Notes: generated by a model from the sequence alone, not told the origin. 64,000 nucleotides of DNA from Arthrobacter nitroguajacolicus_D (GCF_031455195.1 NZ_JAVDSH010000003.1:62001-126000), one strand, 5' to 3'. Positions 26,406 to 35,750 are shown, numbered from the stretch's first letter. Program-made: numbers and translations.

Positions 26406-27625
26406 TTGGCGGCCTCCGACGCGGCGTACGCGTCGTGGCCGATGCCAACGCGGGTACCCACTTCGGCAATGACGGGCTTGGCACCGCGGAAGTTCTCGCA
26501 GCAGTTGGGGCGGCACACGTCGTACCACGGTCCGAGGTCGGTGACATGCGGACGATCGGCGATGTTGTTCTCCACGGTACGTTCGCAAATGAGGTCCACG
26601 AGGCCGGAAACGAAAGCTGCATGCGTGCCCGGAGTGGGAACGCGTGTGGCCTCGATGTTGAGGTTCTTGCACGTTTCCAGTGCTTCCGTGTCAAGGTCCC
26701 AGGCAACTTCCATGTGGTCGCTGACGAAACCCAGGGGCACAATGACAACGCCCCGGACACCTTCAGGAGCGATCTCCTCAAGGTGGTCGTTGATGTCCGG
26801 TTCCAGCCAGGGAATGTGCGGTGCGCCCGAGCGTGACTGGTACACGAGGTCCCAAGCAACGTTGGGTGCCACGGTGTCCATGATGGCCTTGGCGTTGGCA
26901 AGGTGCTGGGCCGCGTAGGCTGATCCTTCGGCGAACTCGCGCGGCTCATCGTCGGAACGACCGGCGGCCTCGGCATCGCGGGTGGGGATGGAGTGGGTAG
27001 CGAACAGGACACGGATCTTCGAGTCCGGATCGGCTTCTCCGGCAGCAGCCAGCTTCCCGCGGATCTCTTCCAGACCGGCGGCGGTTCCCTCAAGGAAGGG
27101 CTGGACTACCCCGGGGTGGTCGAAGTACTGGCGGATCTTGTCGACCTCGAGCTTGCCGTCCAGGCCGGTTTCGGTCAGGGCAACGCCGATGTCTTCGCGG
27201 TACTGGCGGCAGCTGGAGTAACAGGAGTAGATGCTGGTGGTGAGCATCAGGATCCGGCGGTGGCCGGCGTCGTAAGCGTCCTGCAAAACGGGGGCGATGT
27301 AGGGGTCCCAGTTACGGTTGCCCCAAAGGACGGGCAACTCGATCCCGCGTTGTGCCAGCTCCGCTTCGATCGCTGCCTTCAGCTCGCGGTTCTGCTGGTT
27401 GATGGGGCTGATGCCACCGAATGCGCGGTAGTGGTGCGACACCTCTTCCAACCGCTCGTCCGGGATCCCACGCCCGCGGGTGACGTTGCGCAGGAAGGGA
27501 ATGACGTCTTCCTGGCCTTCGGGTCCACCAAAGGAAGCCAGCAGGACGGCGTCGTACTGCTTGGGTTCCTGGCGGCCACGCTCGGTCACGCTGTTGGGTT
27601 CGGTGGAAATGGGGAACTCGCTCAT
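26402..27625 (-). CDS. cpfC: Coproporphyrin III ferrochelatase
   Basis: A 407-residue ferrochelatase, also called HemH. ASFGGPEG near the N-terminus, LFATHSIPTRD with the metal-binding His, and the C-terminal PLGFVSDHMEVAWDLD with catalytic Glu are visible. Cys135/Cys139 (SCYSSCR) and Cys371, Cys375 and Cys376 (CRPNCCE) match the pattern of actinobacterial ferrochelatases that carry a [2Fe-2S] cluster. In organisms with ChdC it inserts iron into coproporphyrin III. Start overlaps the chdC stop as ATGA, and the stop overlaps hemC. Confidence 0.93.
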   Translation of the reverse strand: MSEFPISTEPNSVTERGRQEPKQYDAVLLASFGGPEGQEDVIPFLRNVTRGRGIPDERLEEVSHHYRAFGGISPINQQNRELKAAIEAELAQRGIELPVLWGNRNWDPYIAPVLQDAYDAGHRRILMLTTSIYSCYSSCRQYREDIGVALTETGLDGKLEVDKIRQYFDHPGVVQPFLEGTAAGLEEIRGKLAAAGEADPDSKIRVLFATHSIPTRDAEAAGRSDDEPREFAEGSAYAAQHLANAKAIMDTVAPNVAWDLVYQSRSGAPHIPWLEPDINDHLEEIAPEGVRGVVIVPLGFVSDHMEVAWDLDTEALETCKNLNIEATRVPTPGTHAAFVSGLVDLICERTVENNIADRPHVTDLGPWYDVCRPNCCENFRGAKPVIAEVGTRVGIGHDAYAASEAAK

Positions 27626-28323
27626 GCCAGGACCTCAGCAATCTCGGCGGCGCTGACGCGGCGGCCGGTGTAGAACGGGATTTCTTCACGGACGTGGTTG
27701 CGGGCTTCGCTGTCGCGCAGGTGGCGCATCAGGTCAACCAGATCCACCAGTTCCGGTGCCTCGAGTCCAAGGATCCATTCCCAGTCCCCCAGCGCGAACG
27801 AGGAGACGGTGTTGGAGATGACCTGCGGGAATTCGCGGCCCAGCAAACCGTGTTCGCGGAGCATGGCGCCGCGCTCTTCGGCCGGCAGGATGTACCACTC
27901 GTAGGAGCGGACGAACGGGTAGACGCAGAGCCAGGTGCTGGGCTCGACGCCTCGGGCGTACGCGGGCACGTGGCTCTTGGCGAACTCGGCCTCGCGGTGC
28001 ACGCCCATGGCGGACCAGACAATCTCCGTTCCTGCGAACAGCTTGCTGCGGCGGATGGAGCGGACGGCGGACTGCAGGTCCTCCGGCTTGGCGCCGTGGA
28101 GCCACACCATGATGTCGGCGTCCGAGCGCATTGCCGACACGTCATAGCTACCGCGAAGGACCACGCCGCCATCGGCGAGCGTTTCGGTCAGCGCTTCGAA
28201 TTCCTGGACAGCATCGCCGCTGCGCAGGACGTCGGCCGAGCGCTTGAAGACGGTCCAAAGCGTGAAGAACTGCTCGTCGGTTCCAGCAGTTTTAGTGACA
28301 GATTCGGCAGAAGTGTGGCTCAT
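27622..28323 (-). CDS. chdC: Coproheme decarboxylase (HemQ)
   Basis: A 233-residue chlorite-dismutase-fold enzyme that oxidatively decarboxylates coproheme III to heme b, the last step of the Gram-positive pathway. The radical Tyr135 is in WLCVYPFVRSYEWY, and the heme-ligand His158 in MLREHGLLGREFP. SFALGDWEWILGLE is the family signature. The gene lies between cgoX and cpfC, with its stop overlapping the cpfC start. 72 bases separate it from cgoX, the largest gap within the upper half of the operon. Confidence 0.94.
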   Translation of the reverse strand: MSHTSAESVTKTAGTDEQFFTLWTVFKRSADVLRSGDAVQEFEALTETLADGGVVLRGSYDVSAMRSDADIMVWLHGAKPEDLQSAVRSIRRSKLFAGTEIVWSAMGVHREAEFAKSHVPAYARGVEPSTWLCVYPFVRSYEWYILPAEERGAMLREHGLLGREFPQVISNTVSSFALGDWEWILGLEAPELVDLVDLMRHLRDSEARNHVREEIPFYTGRRVSAAEIAEVLA

Positions 28324-28368
28324 GGTTCAAGTTTGCCCCGTGCCAGCCGCTAAGTCGAAACGGATCAG

Positions 28369-28385
28369 TTCTACAGAGCGTAGAA
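28369..28385 (-). other. Small hairpin between cgoX and chdC
   Basis: TTCTAC and GTAGAA (6 bp) flank five bases in the 72-base gap. It could be an RNA processing or attenuation site, or part of an internal promoter. The evidence is only the inverted repeat. Confidence 0.3.
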
Positions 28386-28395
28386 GTGATGTAAA

Positions 28396-29895
28396 TCACG
28401 CAAAAGCGGGCCCATCCTTGACAGCTTGGCCAAGTTGCTTCCGTGTATCCGCCACGACGGCCGCCAAGCCATTACCGGCCAACCACCCCCCGACCACAGT
28501 CAGCCCCTCAGCAGCGGCGCATACCTCACGGACGTGCGCCACGCGCTGTTTATGACCGACGGCGGCGAACGGCAGGGCACCTGCCCAGCGCACCACATCC
28601 CAATCCACAACATCCGCACGGGATACCGGCACCGTCAACAACTGCGAGGCATCAGCCAAGGCCGCCGAGAGGAGGGATTCGTCATCGAGGACCACATCCG
28701 GGGATCCACCGGCATCCTCGCGTCGACCATAGGACAGCCGCAGCACGTGGGTTCCAGGACCGGCTTCCCCAGCAAGCCAATCCCATTTAGCCGTGGCGTG
28801 CGTCAGCGCCTTCGCCGTGATCCCTGGGGTCTGTGGCGCCACCAGGATGCCGGTTCCGCGGGGTCGTCGATCAAGTTCGGGCACGTCCACCACCATCGTC
28901 ACCAGGCTCACCAAGGGTCCTGGTGCCGGACGCAGACCGGACAATGCCGGCAGTGACTTTTCCAGCAATGCCACCGCCGACGGGCCGTCGAGCGCTACTA
29001 CCAGATGGTCGGCGTCGTACGTGGAATCGCCGGCGGTGACGCGCCAACCGGCAGCGGTCTTCGCGACGTCCGTTGCGGCAGTATCCGCGAGCAGGTCCAC
29101 ACCCCGCCCGCGCAGGTCCGCCACCAACGCCGTCACCAAGGTGTTCATGCCACCCTCTAAACCGGCGACGGCGGAACCCGCCTTGGCCAGCCCGGAGCCA
29201 CCCTGCTGGGCTGCTGCATCTTTGCCACTGCGGACCGCAGCAACCTTGCGTTGGGCTGCAACGGCCGCCGACAACGAGCCGTGCGTTCGGATTCCGGCCC
29301 GCAGCCCCGGCGCAACCATGTCCACGTCCAGGAGTGCGGGGTCCGCGGAGTGGACACCGCCTACCACCGGGGAAACAAGCCGCTCCAGGACCTTCCTGCC
29401 CATCCGGGTCCGCACAAGGGAGGCAACACTGGTGACATCCGAGGACGTTCCCAATGACGCCGGCAACCAACGATCCCAGGAGGCCCGCAGCGCACCGAAG
29501 AAACCCAGTGAACGCCGGACCTCTGGGTCCCACGGGTTCGCCGGAATGCCGAGGACCCCGGTTTTAGGCAATTCCTGCGGGCCGTCGGGCAACTGCACCC
29601 AGGCACCACCGGGGTGCGGGGCTACGATCCTGTCGCCGAGTCCGAGCTCCCGCGCAAGGTCGGCTACCGCCGAGGACCTCGTGGCATATGACTCTGCGCC
29701 GCTGTCCAGTTGGAGCCCTGCAACAACATGGCTGCCCACGCAACCACCCCACGCGCCAGTTGCCTCGAGGACAGTGACCGACATGCCGGCCATGGCGAGT
29801 TCCCGCGCAGCCAGCAGCCCTGAGACGCCACCACCCACCACCACGGCACGTGGTCCTGCCGGAAGGGCTGTAGGCGTTGGATGTACGCCGCGCAT
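28396..29895 (-). CDS. cgoX: Coproporphyrinogen III oxidase (HemY/HemG type)
   Basis: A 499-residue FAD-dependent oxidase. The N-terminal Rossmann motif VVVGGGVSGLLAARELAMAG and acidic end of strand two (VLEATGAWGG) bind FAD; LDSGAESYATRSSAV is the second nucleotide-contact region; HVLRLSYGRRED and TVVGGWLAGNGLAAV close the FAD domain. In a pathway that ends with ChdC the substrate is coproporphyrinogen III and the product coproporphyrin III, so cgoX is the better name than hemG. ATG 29895 lies 5 bases after the hemE stop. Confidence 0.92.
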   Translation of the reverse strand: MRGVHPTPTALPAGPRAVVVGGGVSGLLAARELAMAGMSVTVLEATGAWGGCVGSHVVAGLQLDSGAESYATRSSAVADLARELGLGDRIVAPHPGGAWVQLPDGPQELPKTGVLGIPANPWDPEVRRSLGFFGALRASWDRWLPASLGTSSDVTSVASLVRTRMGRKVLERLVSPVVGGVHSADPALLDVDMVAPGLRAGIRTHGSLSAAVAAQRKVAAVRSGKDAAAQQGGSGLAKAGSAVAGLEGGMNTLVTALVADLRGRGVDLLADTAATDVAKTAAGWRVTAGDSTYDADHLVVALDGPSAVALLEKSLPALSGLRPAPGPLVSLVTMVVDVPELDRRPRGTGILVAPQTPGITAKALTHATAKWDWLAGEAGPGTHVLRLSYGRREDAGGSPDVVLDDESLLSAALADASQLLTVPVSRADVVDWDVVRWAGALPFAAVGHKQRVAHVREVCAAAEGLTVVGGWLAGNGLAAVVADTRKQLGQAVKDGPAFA

Positions 29896-29900
29896 GGGCC

Positions 29901-31016
29901 CTACTCTGCCGGAATCGAGTGGATGAGTTCCACGACTCGGGTCAGGACGGTTGGATCCGTCTCCGGAGGAACGCCGTGGCCGAGGTTCAGGACGTGGCCC
30001 GGGGCGTGCGAGCCGGCCGCAATGACCTCGCGGACGTGCGCTTCAAGGACATCCCATGGCGCGGACAGCAGTGCCGGATCGATGTTGCCCTGCAGCGGAA
30101 CGGTCCCGCCGAGGCGACGGTTCGCTTCATCAAGGGGAAGGCGGTAGTCCACGCCCATCACGTCAACCCCCACATCGTGCATGGCAACCAGGAGTTCGGA
30201 CGTGCCCGTGCCAAAGTGGATCAACGGAGCGCCGAGGTCCCGGACATGGTCGAGCGCCCGGGCGGAGGCCGGTGCTACGTACTTGGTGTAGTCGGCAAGG
30301 CCCAGGGAACCTGCCCAGGAGTCAAAGAGCTGCGCGGCCGAGGCGCCTGCTTCAAGCTGCGCCTGGAGGAACATTCCCGACGTATCGGCGGCCCAGTTGG
30401 CCAGGGCATTCCACGTCTCAGGGTCGGCGTGCATCATGGTCCGCGGGCCGAGGTGGTCGCGGGAGGGCTTGCCCTCAACCATGTAGGCAGCGAGCGTGAA
30501 CGGAGCACCCGCGAAACCGATCAGCGGAGTCTTGCCCAGTTCCGCGACTGTCAGGCGCACGGCCTCACGGATTGGCTCCAGCGCCTCCCATGTCAGGGTG
30601 GGAAGCGCGGCGACATCGGCGGCCGTGCGGACGGGCTTGTCCAGGACCGGGCCCACACCGGGGACGATGTCCACGCCGACGCCTGCAAGCTTCAAGGGAA
30701 TGACAATGTCCGAAAAGAAGATGGCGGCATCGACGTCATGGCGCCGGACGGGCTGCAGCGTGATCTCGGCGGCGAGTTCGGGGCGCAGGCACGAGTCCAG
30801 CATGGCAACGCCTTTGCGGACCTTCAAGTACTCAGGAAGGGAGCGGCCAGCCTGGCGCATGAACCACACAGGCCTGCGTGACGGCTTGCCGCCACGGTAT
30901 GCCGTGATCAGCGGTGAGTCCGGGGTACGGCCGTCCTTCAGCGGGTGGTTGGGGCCGAGGGCTCCCGCCGGGGCGTTGGAGGCCGTACTCTGGGATGCTG
31001 CCGAGCTAGAAGTCAT
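29901..31016 (-). CDS. hemE: Uroporphyrinogen III decarboxylase
   Basis: About 371 residues. It removes four carboxyl groups from uroporphyrinogen III to give coproporphyrinogen III. The signature PVWFMRQAGRSLPEY is intact, as are FSDIVIPLKLAGVG, IGFAGAPFTLAAYMVEG and FDSWAGSLGLADY. I chose ATG at 31014-31016 (MTSSSAASQ); the longer frame upstream enters the hemA-hemE control region. It is the first gene of the heme operon and is divergent from hemA. Confidence 0.93.
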   Translation of the reverse strand: MTSSSAASQSTASNAPAGALGPNHPLKDGRTPDSPLITAYRGGKPSRRPVWFMRQAGRSLPEYLKVRKGVAMLDSCLRPELAAEITLQPVRRHDVDAAIFFSDIVIPLKLAGVGVDIVPGVGPVLDKPVRTAADVAALPTLTWEALEPIREAVRLTVAELGKTPLIGFAGAPFTLAAYMVEGKPSRDHLGPRTMMHADPETWNALANWAADTSGMFLQAQLEAGASAAQLFDSWAGSLGLADYTKYVAPASARALDHVRDLGAPLIHFGTGTSELLVAMHDVGVDVMGVDYRLPLDEANRRLGGTVPLQGNIDPALLSAPWDVLEAHVREVIAAGSHAPGHVLNLGHGVPPETDPTVLTRVVELIHSIPAE

Positions 31017-31174
31017 GCCTTCGATTGTGCCGAAAATCCGGGGCAAAAGATAACGACAAGCTGTCACGTCGCGCCCCAAGGGGGCCGCTATGGCGGGGAT
31101 CACGCGTCAGCGTGTGGATCACCACGGCGCCATATTGTTCTACCGGGCTACGAAAAAGCTATGATGGGGTTGCT
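31017..31174. promoter_or_regulatory. hemE-hemA divergent control region
   Basis: 158 bases shared by the two arms of the heme cluster. It has an inverted repeat CACGC-GTCA-GCGTG at 31101-31114, a plausible operator, and TATGAT at 31160-31165 on the plus strand, the best -10 match in the region. The hemA GTG starts 9 bases after it, so its message would have almost no leader. CACAAT lies seven bases before the hemE ATG on the other strand. Confidence 0.5.
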
Positions 31175-32494
31175 GTGGTTCTTTTCTCATTGGTGGCTAC
31201 ACACGCCGACATCGACCTCGAAACTGTCGCTCAGTTGAGCAACGGTTCCTCCGGGCTTGCCTCCGCAGCCCTCACCGATTCCCCTGTGGTTTCCGGAGCG
31301 GTGGTTCTGGCCACCTGCAACCGCTATGAGGTTTACGGCGAAACGGCCAACGGGGCTGATCTCGAAGCAGCCCGCTCGGCCCTGGTTTCCCAGATCAGCG
31401 AACTGAGTGGCTTGAACGAGCAACTCGTCTCCCGCTCTTTTGCAACCCACACCGGTCCCGAAGTCACCCGGCACCTCTTTGCCGTCAGCGCTGGACTGGA
31501 TTCGGCAGTAGTGGGTGAGCGCGAAATCGCAGGCCAGGTCCGTCGCGCCCTGATCACTGCCCAGCAGGAAGGCACAGCGAGCTCCGGCTTGGTCCGGCTT
31601 TTCCAGGCTGCATCCAAGACCGCCAAGGACGTGGGTGCGCAGACCGCGTTGGGCTCCCGCGGCTTGTCGATTGTCTCCGTTGCTTTGGACCTCGCTACCG
31701 ACCTCGCCGAGAACGATGATTGGTCCACCAAGAAAGTAGTGGTCTTCGGCACTGGCGCGTATGCGGGTGCCACCATGTCACTCCTGCGCGAACGCGGCTG
31801 CACCGCGATCTCGGTCTATTCTTCCTCCGGCCGCGCCGAGGCTTTCGTGGCCACCCGCGGGGGTACAGCGCTCGACGCCGAGACGTTGCCCGCCGCTGTC
31901 GCAGCAGCTGACGTCATGATCGGGTGCAGCGGTTCAGACAACCGCGTGGAAGCTGCGGACCTGGCACGCGTCCGGGCAGAGTCGGATAAGCCGTTGATTG
32001 CGATCGACCTCGCCTTGACCCATGACTTTGATCCCGCCGTTGGCGAACTCGACGGCGTTGAACTCCTCACCCTCGAGTCGGTCCGGCTCGCCGCACCACA
32101 GGAACAAGCAGAATCGCTGTCCCAGGCCAGCGCGATCGTGACCGGTGCGGCCTCTTCCTTTGAGTCCGAGCGCGAGGCACGCTCCGTGGACACGGCCATC
32201 GTCGCGTTGCGCCGGCACACCATGAACGTGTTGGATGCGGAGATGGAGAAGGTCCGCGCCCGCCACGGTTGCACGGCTGCCGCGGAGGAAGTCGAATTCG
32301 CGTTGCGCCGGATGGTCAAGCAGCTCCTTCACATTCCCACCGTCAGGGCCCGTGAACTGGCCGCCAACGGCCAGCAGGAGGAGTACGTCGCAGCGCTGGA
32401 GGCCCTGTACGGCATTCAGGTTGAGCAACCGGCCGCAGCCCCGGCCGCGGAGTGCCCTGTGGATCATGGGCAGCTCCGCTCCGAAAGCGCCTGA
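31175..32494 (+). CDS. hemA: Glutamyl-tRNA reductase
   Basis: About 439 residues. It reduces Glu-tRNA(Glu) to glutamate-1-semialdehyde, the committed step of the C5 pathway. Catalytic Cys48 is in VVLATCNRYEVYGE; SAVVGEREIAGQVRRAL and the NADPH-binding segment VVVFGTGAYAGATMSLL follow; the C-terminal dimerisation domain has the typical long helices. GTG at 31175 (MVLFSLVATHADID) starts at the right point for the family; no better start is nearby. It ends 9 bp from the convergent SDR gene. Confidence 0.92.
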   Translation: MVLFSLVATHADIDLETVAQLSNGSSGLASAALTDSPVVSGAVVLATCNRYEVYGETANGADLEAARSALVSQISELSGLNEQLVSRSFATHTGPEVTRHLFAVSAGLDSAVVGEREIAGQVRRALITAQQEGTASSGLVRLFQAASKTAKDVGAQTALGSRGLSIVSVALDLATDLAENDDWSTKKVVVFGTGAYAGATMSLLRERGCTAISVYSSSGRAEAFVATRGGTALDAETLPAAVAAADVMIGCSGSDNRVEAADLARVRAESDKPLIAIDLALTHDFDPAVGELDGVELLTLESVRLAAPQEQAESLSQASAIVTGAASSFESEREARSVDTAIVALRRHTMNVLDAEMEKVRARHGCTAAAEEVEFALRRMVKQLLHIPTVRARELAANGQQEEYVAALEALYGIQVEQPAAAPAAECPVDHGQLRSESA

Positions 32495-32503
32495 CACCGC
32501 CTG

Positions 32504-33493
32504 TTAGGCGAAAGCGTTGATCCCTGTCAGCTTCGCGGACAAATCCCATAGCCTGGTGGCATCGGCCTTGTCGATGGCGTGTGCGTCCACGCCTTGGTAC
32601 CTCGCCAACGGCGATTCCTTGTCCGTGGGATTGGCAATATCGCAGTCCTCGCAATAGACGCCGCCCTTACCGGACAGCGCCTGAAGAGTCGCGGCCCATA
32701 CTGAGGTGGCAGCGCCCTGTTCCGGCGTTTTGAATCCTTCGCGGACGTTTCCCTCCGCATCCATCCACCCCGCTGCGACCATCTCCTCTTTGGGCAAATG
32801 CCGTTGGAGCTCGGTCATGATGCCACCCGGATGAACGGCGAAGGCCCGGACTCCGGAGTCCTTGCCGAGGCGGTCCAATTCCACGGCGAAGAGGGCGTTC
32901 GCCGTTTTTGCCTGGCCGTAGGCGCGCCATTTGTCGTAGCCGCCGTCAAAGTTGACGTCGTCGAACCTGATGGGCGACAACTTGTGGCCCGTGGATGAGA
33001 GGGAGATGACGCGGGCGTCACCCGAGGCGGCAAGGGCCGGCCACAAGGCATTCACCAGGGTGTAATGCCCCAGGTGGTTGGTCGCGAACTGCGCCTCCCA
33101 GCCCGGACCTACCCGTTGTTCCGGGCTGGCCATGATGGCGGCGTTGTTGATCAGGATGTCCAAGGAACCGTGCCCGGCCAAGTATCGCAGCGCGAATGCC
33201 TTGACGCTGGCCTGGTCGGCCAGGTCCATTTCTTCTACTGTGACCGAATCGGCGAGCCCGGCCGCGGCAAGCACTTCCTTGGCATGCTCCAAGCGCCTTG
33301 CGGGGACGGTCACGGCGGCGCCGGCTGAGGCCAGCGCCCGCACTGTCTCCAGGCCCAGCCCCGAATATCCGCCAGTAACGATAGCCGACTTGCCGGAGAG
33401 GTCGATCCCGTCAATGACTTCCCGGGCGGTGGAACCGTGTCCAAAACCGGAACCAATAGGGTGTTGCAGGGTTTCTGCCAGTTCTTCGCTCAT
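32504..33493 (-). CDS. Short-chain dehydrogenase/reductase (SDR) family oxidoreductase
   Basis: A 329-residue NAD(P)-dependent SDR. Coenzyme motif TGGYSGLG, the NNAA motif (DILINNAAIM), catalytic Ser in VISLSSTGH and the YxxxK pair in YGQAKTAN are present. The overall length and GHFTN-like text (FATNHLGHYTLVNALWP) resemble the retinol dehydrogenase/WW-domain oxidoreductase-like subgroup often annotated as oxidoreductase in actinobacteria. The substrate is unknown. It lies 38 bases after the MoeZ-like gene on the same strand and may be co-transcribed with it; the ends of SDR and hemA meet. Confidence 0.88.
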   Translation of the reverse strand: MSEELAETLQHPIGSGFGHGSTAREVIDGIDLSGKSAIVTGGYSGLGLETVRALASAGAAVTVPARRLEHAKEVLAAAGLADSVTVEEMDLADQASVKAFALRYLAGHGSLDILINNAAIMASPEQRVGPGWEAQFATNHLGHYTLVNALWPALAASGDARVISLSSTGHKLSPIRFDDVNFDGGYDKWRAYGQAKTANALFAVELDRLGKDSGVRAFAVHPGGIMTELQRHLPKEEMVAAGWMDAEGNVREGFKTPEQGAATSVWAATLQALSGKGGVYCEDCDIANPTDKESPLARYQGVDAHAIDKADATRLWDLSAKLTGINAFA

Positions 33494-33531
33494 GGTTGAG
33501 CTTTGCAGATAAAAGCCGGAACGGGCAACGC

Positions 33532-34734
33532 TCAGTAGACGGGCTTGTGGGGTTCCACCTCACGCACCCAAGCGAGGATACCGCCGTCGAGATGGCTAAC
33601 ACGCGTGTAGCCGGCCTTCTGCGCCGCATCCAGGACCGCAGCCGAGCGGGTGCCGGCCTTGCAGTGGAACACGATGTCCTTATCCTGTGGCAGGTGGGCC
33701 CACGCTTCTCCGGCCAGGATCCGGCCCTGCGGGATGAGGACGGAACCATCAATATTGACGATGCTGTACTCGCCCGATTCACGGACATCCACCAGTTCAA
33801 AGTCCCGCTCCCCCGACGCCCGCTCGGCCAGCATCCCTGCAAGCTCGGTGGCAGTGACGGTGTGGTCCTGGTCGGTGGCGGAGATGGGAGTGATGCCGCA
33901 GAAGGCCTCGTAGTCGGTCAGTTCGGTGATTGGTTCGGCTTCTGGATCCTTGGACACCTTGATTTCCCGCCAACTGCCGCCCAAGGCGTCAAAGAGTGCC
34001 ACGCGTCCCAGCAAGGAACGGCCGACGCCGGTAATCAGCTTCACGGCTTCGGTCACCATGAGCGATCCAACAGCCGCGCACAACATGCCGAACACGCCGC
34101 CCTCACCACAGGACGGTACGGAACCGGCCGGAGGCGCTTCGGGATAGAGGTCCCTGTACGTGGGTCCGTGTTCGGCCCAGAAGACACTGACTTGCCCATC
34201 GAAGCGGAAGATGGAGCCCCACACGTAGGGTTTGCCGAGGATGGCGGCGGCGTCGTTCACGAGATACCGCGTGGCAAAGTTATCGGCACCGTCCAGGATG
34301 AGGTCATACTGCGCAAACAAATCCAAGGCGTTGGAGGAGTCCAGGCGGACGTTGTGCAGGACCACGTCCACCAAGGGGTTGAGCTCGGCGATGGCGTTGC
34401 GGGCGGACTCGATCTTGGGCGTACCCACGTCCTTCACGCCGTGGATGACCTGGCGTTGGAGGTTGCTGAGGTCCACGTTGTCGTCGTCCACGATTCCCAG
34501 GGTTCCCACTCCCGCTGCAGCCAGGTACAGCAAGGCCGGGGAGCCAAGCCCGCCGGCGCCTATGACAAGGACTCTCGCATTCTTAAGCCTGCGTTGGCCC
34601 ACAGCGCCGATTTCCGGAATGATGAGGTGCCGGGAGTACCGCTCCACCTCGGCCGGAGTAAGTTCGGCGGCCGGTTCCACAAGGGGCGGAAGGACGGTGG
34701 GCGCAGCGGTGCGGACAGCAGCAATTGAGGCCAT
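33532..34734 (-). CDS. moeZ: MoeZ/MoeB-like sulfur-carrier adenylyltransferase with rhodanese domain
   Basis: A 400-residue E1-like enzyme fused to a rhodanese. The adenylation domain has GAGGLGSPALLYLAAAGVG at 59 onward, DDDNVDLSNLQRQ, DGADNFATRYLVND and SCGEGGVFGMLC. The rhodanese domain (about 290-400) ends with the active-site loop HCKAGTRS (Cys358). Such proteins activate the C-terminal Gly-Gly of sulfur carriers (MoaD, ThiS, CysO) and load them with sulfur. With thiS and thiG close by and no separate thiF in the window, it may activate ThiS as well as MoaD, which is an inference. TACATT lies five bases before the ATG. Confidence 0.88.
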   Translation of the reverse strand: MASIAAVRTAAPTVLPPLVEPAAELTPAEVERYSRHLIIPEIGAVGQRRLKNARVLVIGAGGLGSPALLYLAAAGVGTLGIVDDDNVDLSNLQRQVIHGVKDVGTPKIESARNAIAELNPLVDVVLHNVRLDSSNALDLFAQYDLILDGADNFATRYLVNDAAAILGKPYVWGSIFRFDGQVSVFWAEHGPTYRDLYPEAPPAGSVPSCGEGGVFGMLCAAVGSLMVTEAVKLITGVGRSLLGRVALFDALGGSWREIKVSKDPEAEPITELTDYEAFCGITPISATDQDHTVTATELAGMLAERASGERDFELVDVRESGEYSIVNIDGSVLIPQGRILAGEAWAHLPQDKDIVFHCKAGTRSAAVLDAAQKAGYTRVSHLDGGILAWVREVEPHKPVY

Positions 34735-34739
34735 ACCCC

Positions 34740-34745
34740 AATGTA
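34740..34745 (-). promoter_or_regulatory. Possible -10 element of the MoeZ-like gene
   Basis: TACATT on the minus strand, five bases (GGGGT) before the ATG. The spacing is at the short limit of the leaderless pattern, and GGGGT could instead act as a ribosome site. Confidence 0.35.
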
Positions 34746-34818
34746 TGCCTGCAGATACCGCCCGGTCATATTACCCACCGGTAGAGTGGTCATAACTGCA
34801 AAGGAAAGGCGGCAGACT

Positions 34819-35475
34819 GTGGCTGACGGCACACGGGCAAACGATGGAGCACCCGCGAAGCAGGAACGGACCGGTTCGCTTCGTTCGCCAAGATTGCCGC
34901 GGGACGAGCGTCGCGCGCAGTTGCTTAACGCAGCGTTGGAAGTCTTCGTCGCCAACGGGTTCCACGGCGCAGCAATGGACGAAATCGCAGAGACCGCTCG
35001 TGTGAGCAAACCGGTGCTCTACCAGCACTTCCCGTCCAAACGCGAGCTCTACATGGCGCTCCTGGACAGCCATCTCGCAACGTTGACGGACCTGATGCTG
35101 AGCGCCCTGAACTCCACCACGGACAACAAAGAGCGCGTCAAGGCAGTGATGCGGGCCTACTACCGGTTCATTGCCGACGACGACCAAGCCCATCGCCTGG
35201 TGTTTGAGTCGGACCTGATCAACGATCCCGACGTCAGTTCCCGTCTGGAAACGTTCAACAAAACGTTCGCGGACGCCGTAGCCCACGTCATCGCCGAGGA
35301 CACCAAGCTACCGCCCTTGGAAGCGCAGCTCCTGGGCCGGGGCCTGGCAGGAATGGCGCAGGTCAGCGCCCGGTATTGGCTTGAGACGGACGGAAACCTG
35401 GACCTCGATGTGGCCAGTGATCTGATCTATCGTTTAGCTTGGCGCGGAATCAGTCGATTCCCCAAAGAGTCCTAA
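34819..35475 (+). CDS. TetR family transcriptional regulator
   Basis: About 218 residues. The N-terminal helix-turn-helix is FHGAAMDEIAETARVSKPVLYQHFPSKRELY (shown here by its parts MDEIAETARVSK and LYQHFPSKREL), at about 55-85. The ligand domain gives no hint of an effector. GTG at 34819 (VADGTRAND) has AAGGAAAGG nine bases before it, so I prefer it to the in-frame ATG at 34741, which would run through the promoter. The linked DUF3107 gene and the divergent MoeZ-like gene repeat an order I recall from mycobacteria (Rv3206c, Rv3208, Rv3208A). The target genes are unknown. Confidence 0.9.
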   Translation: MADGTRANDGAPAKQERTGSLRSPRLPRDERRAQLLNAALEVFVANGFHGAAMDEIAETARVSKPVLYQHFPSKRELYMALLDSHLATLTDLMLSALNSTTDNKERVKAVMRAYYRFIADDDQAHRLVFESDLINDPDVSSRLETFNKTFADAVAHVIAEDTKLPPLEAQLLGRGLAGMAQVSARYWLETDGNLDLDVASDLIYRLAWRGISRFPKES

Positions 35476-35525
35476 GCTACAAATAGAGGACTGACTTAAC
35501 ACTTGATTGGCTTGGAGGCCTTGCT

Positions 35526-35750
35526 GTGGAAGTAAAGATCGGCATTCAGAACGTTGGCCGCGAAATTGTGCTCGAATCCGCTTTGGATGCCGACGCCGTT
35601 GCCAAGATCGTGGCGGAGGCCGTGTCCAAGGGCTCGGAATTGCGCCTCACGGATGAGAAGGGCCGCCAGGTCATCGTTCCTGGCAGCGTTTTGGGCTATG
35701 TGGAGATCGGCGCCGAGGAAGTCCGCCGCGTGGGCTTCGGCGCCCTCTAG
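35526..35750 (+). CDS. DUF3107 family small protein
   Basis: A 74-residue acidic protein, MEVKIGIQNVGREIVLES at the start and GYVEIGAEEVRRVGFGAL at the end, which is the complete DUF3107 family (mycobacterial TB9.4 type). The function is unknown. It has no Cys, membrane helix or signal. GTG at 35526 follows TTGGAGGCC. It lies 50 bases after the TetR stop and 37 bases before the small membrane protein, so the three genes may be one transcript. Confidence 0.9.
   Translation: MEVKIGIQNVGREIVLESALDADAVAKIVAEAVSKGSELRLTDEKGRQVIVPGSVLGYVEIGAEEVRRVGFGAL

Noticed and set aside
26406..26672. N-terminal extension of hemC
   Set aside because: It overlaps the ferrochelatase coding region, is Arg/His-rich, and the family starts with VRIGTRAS.
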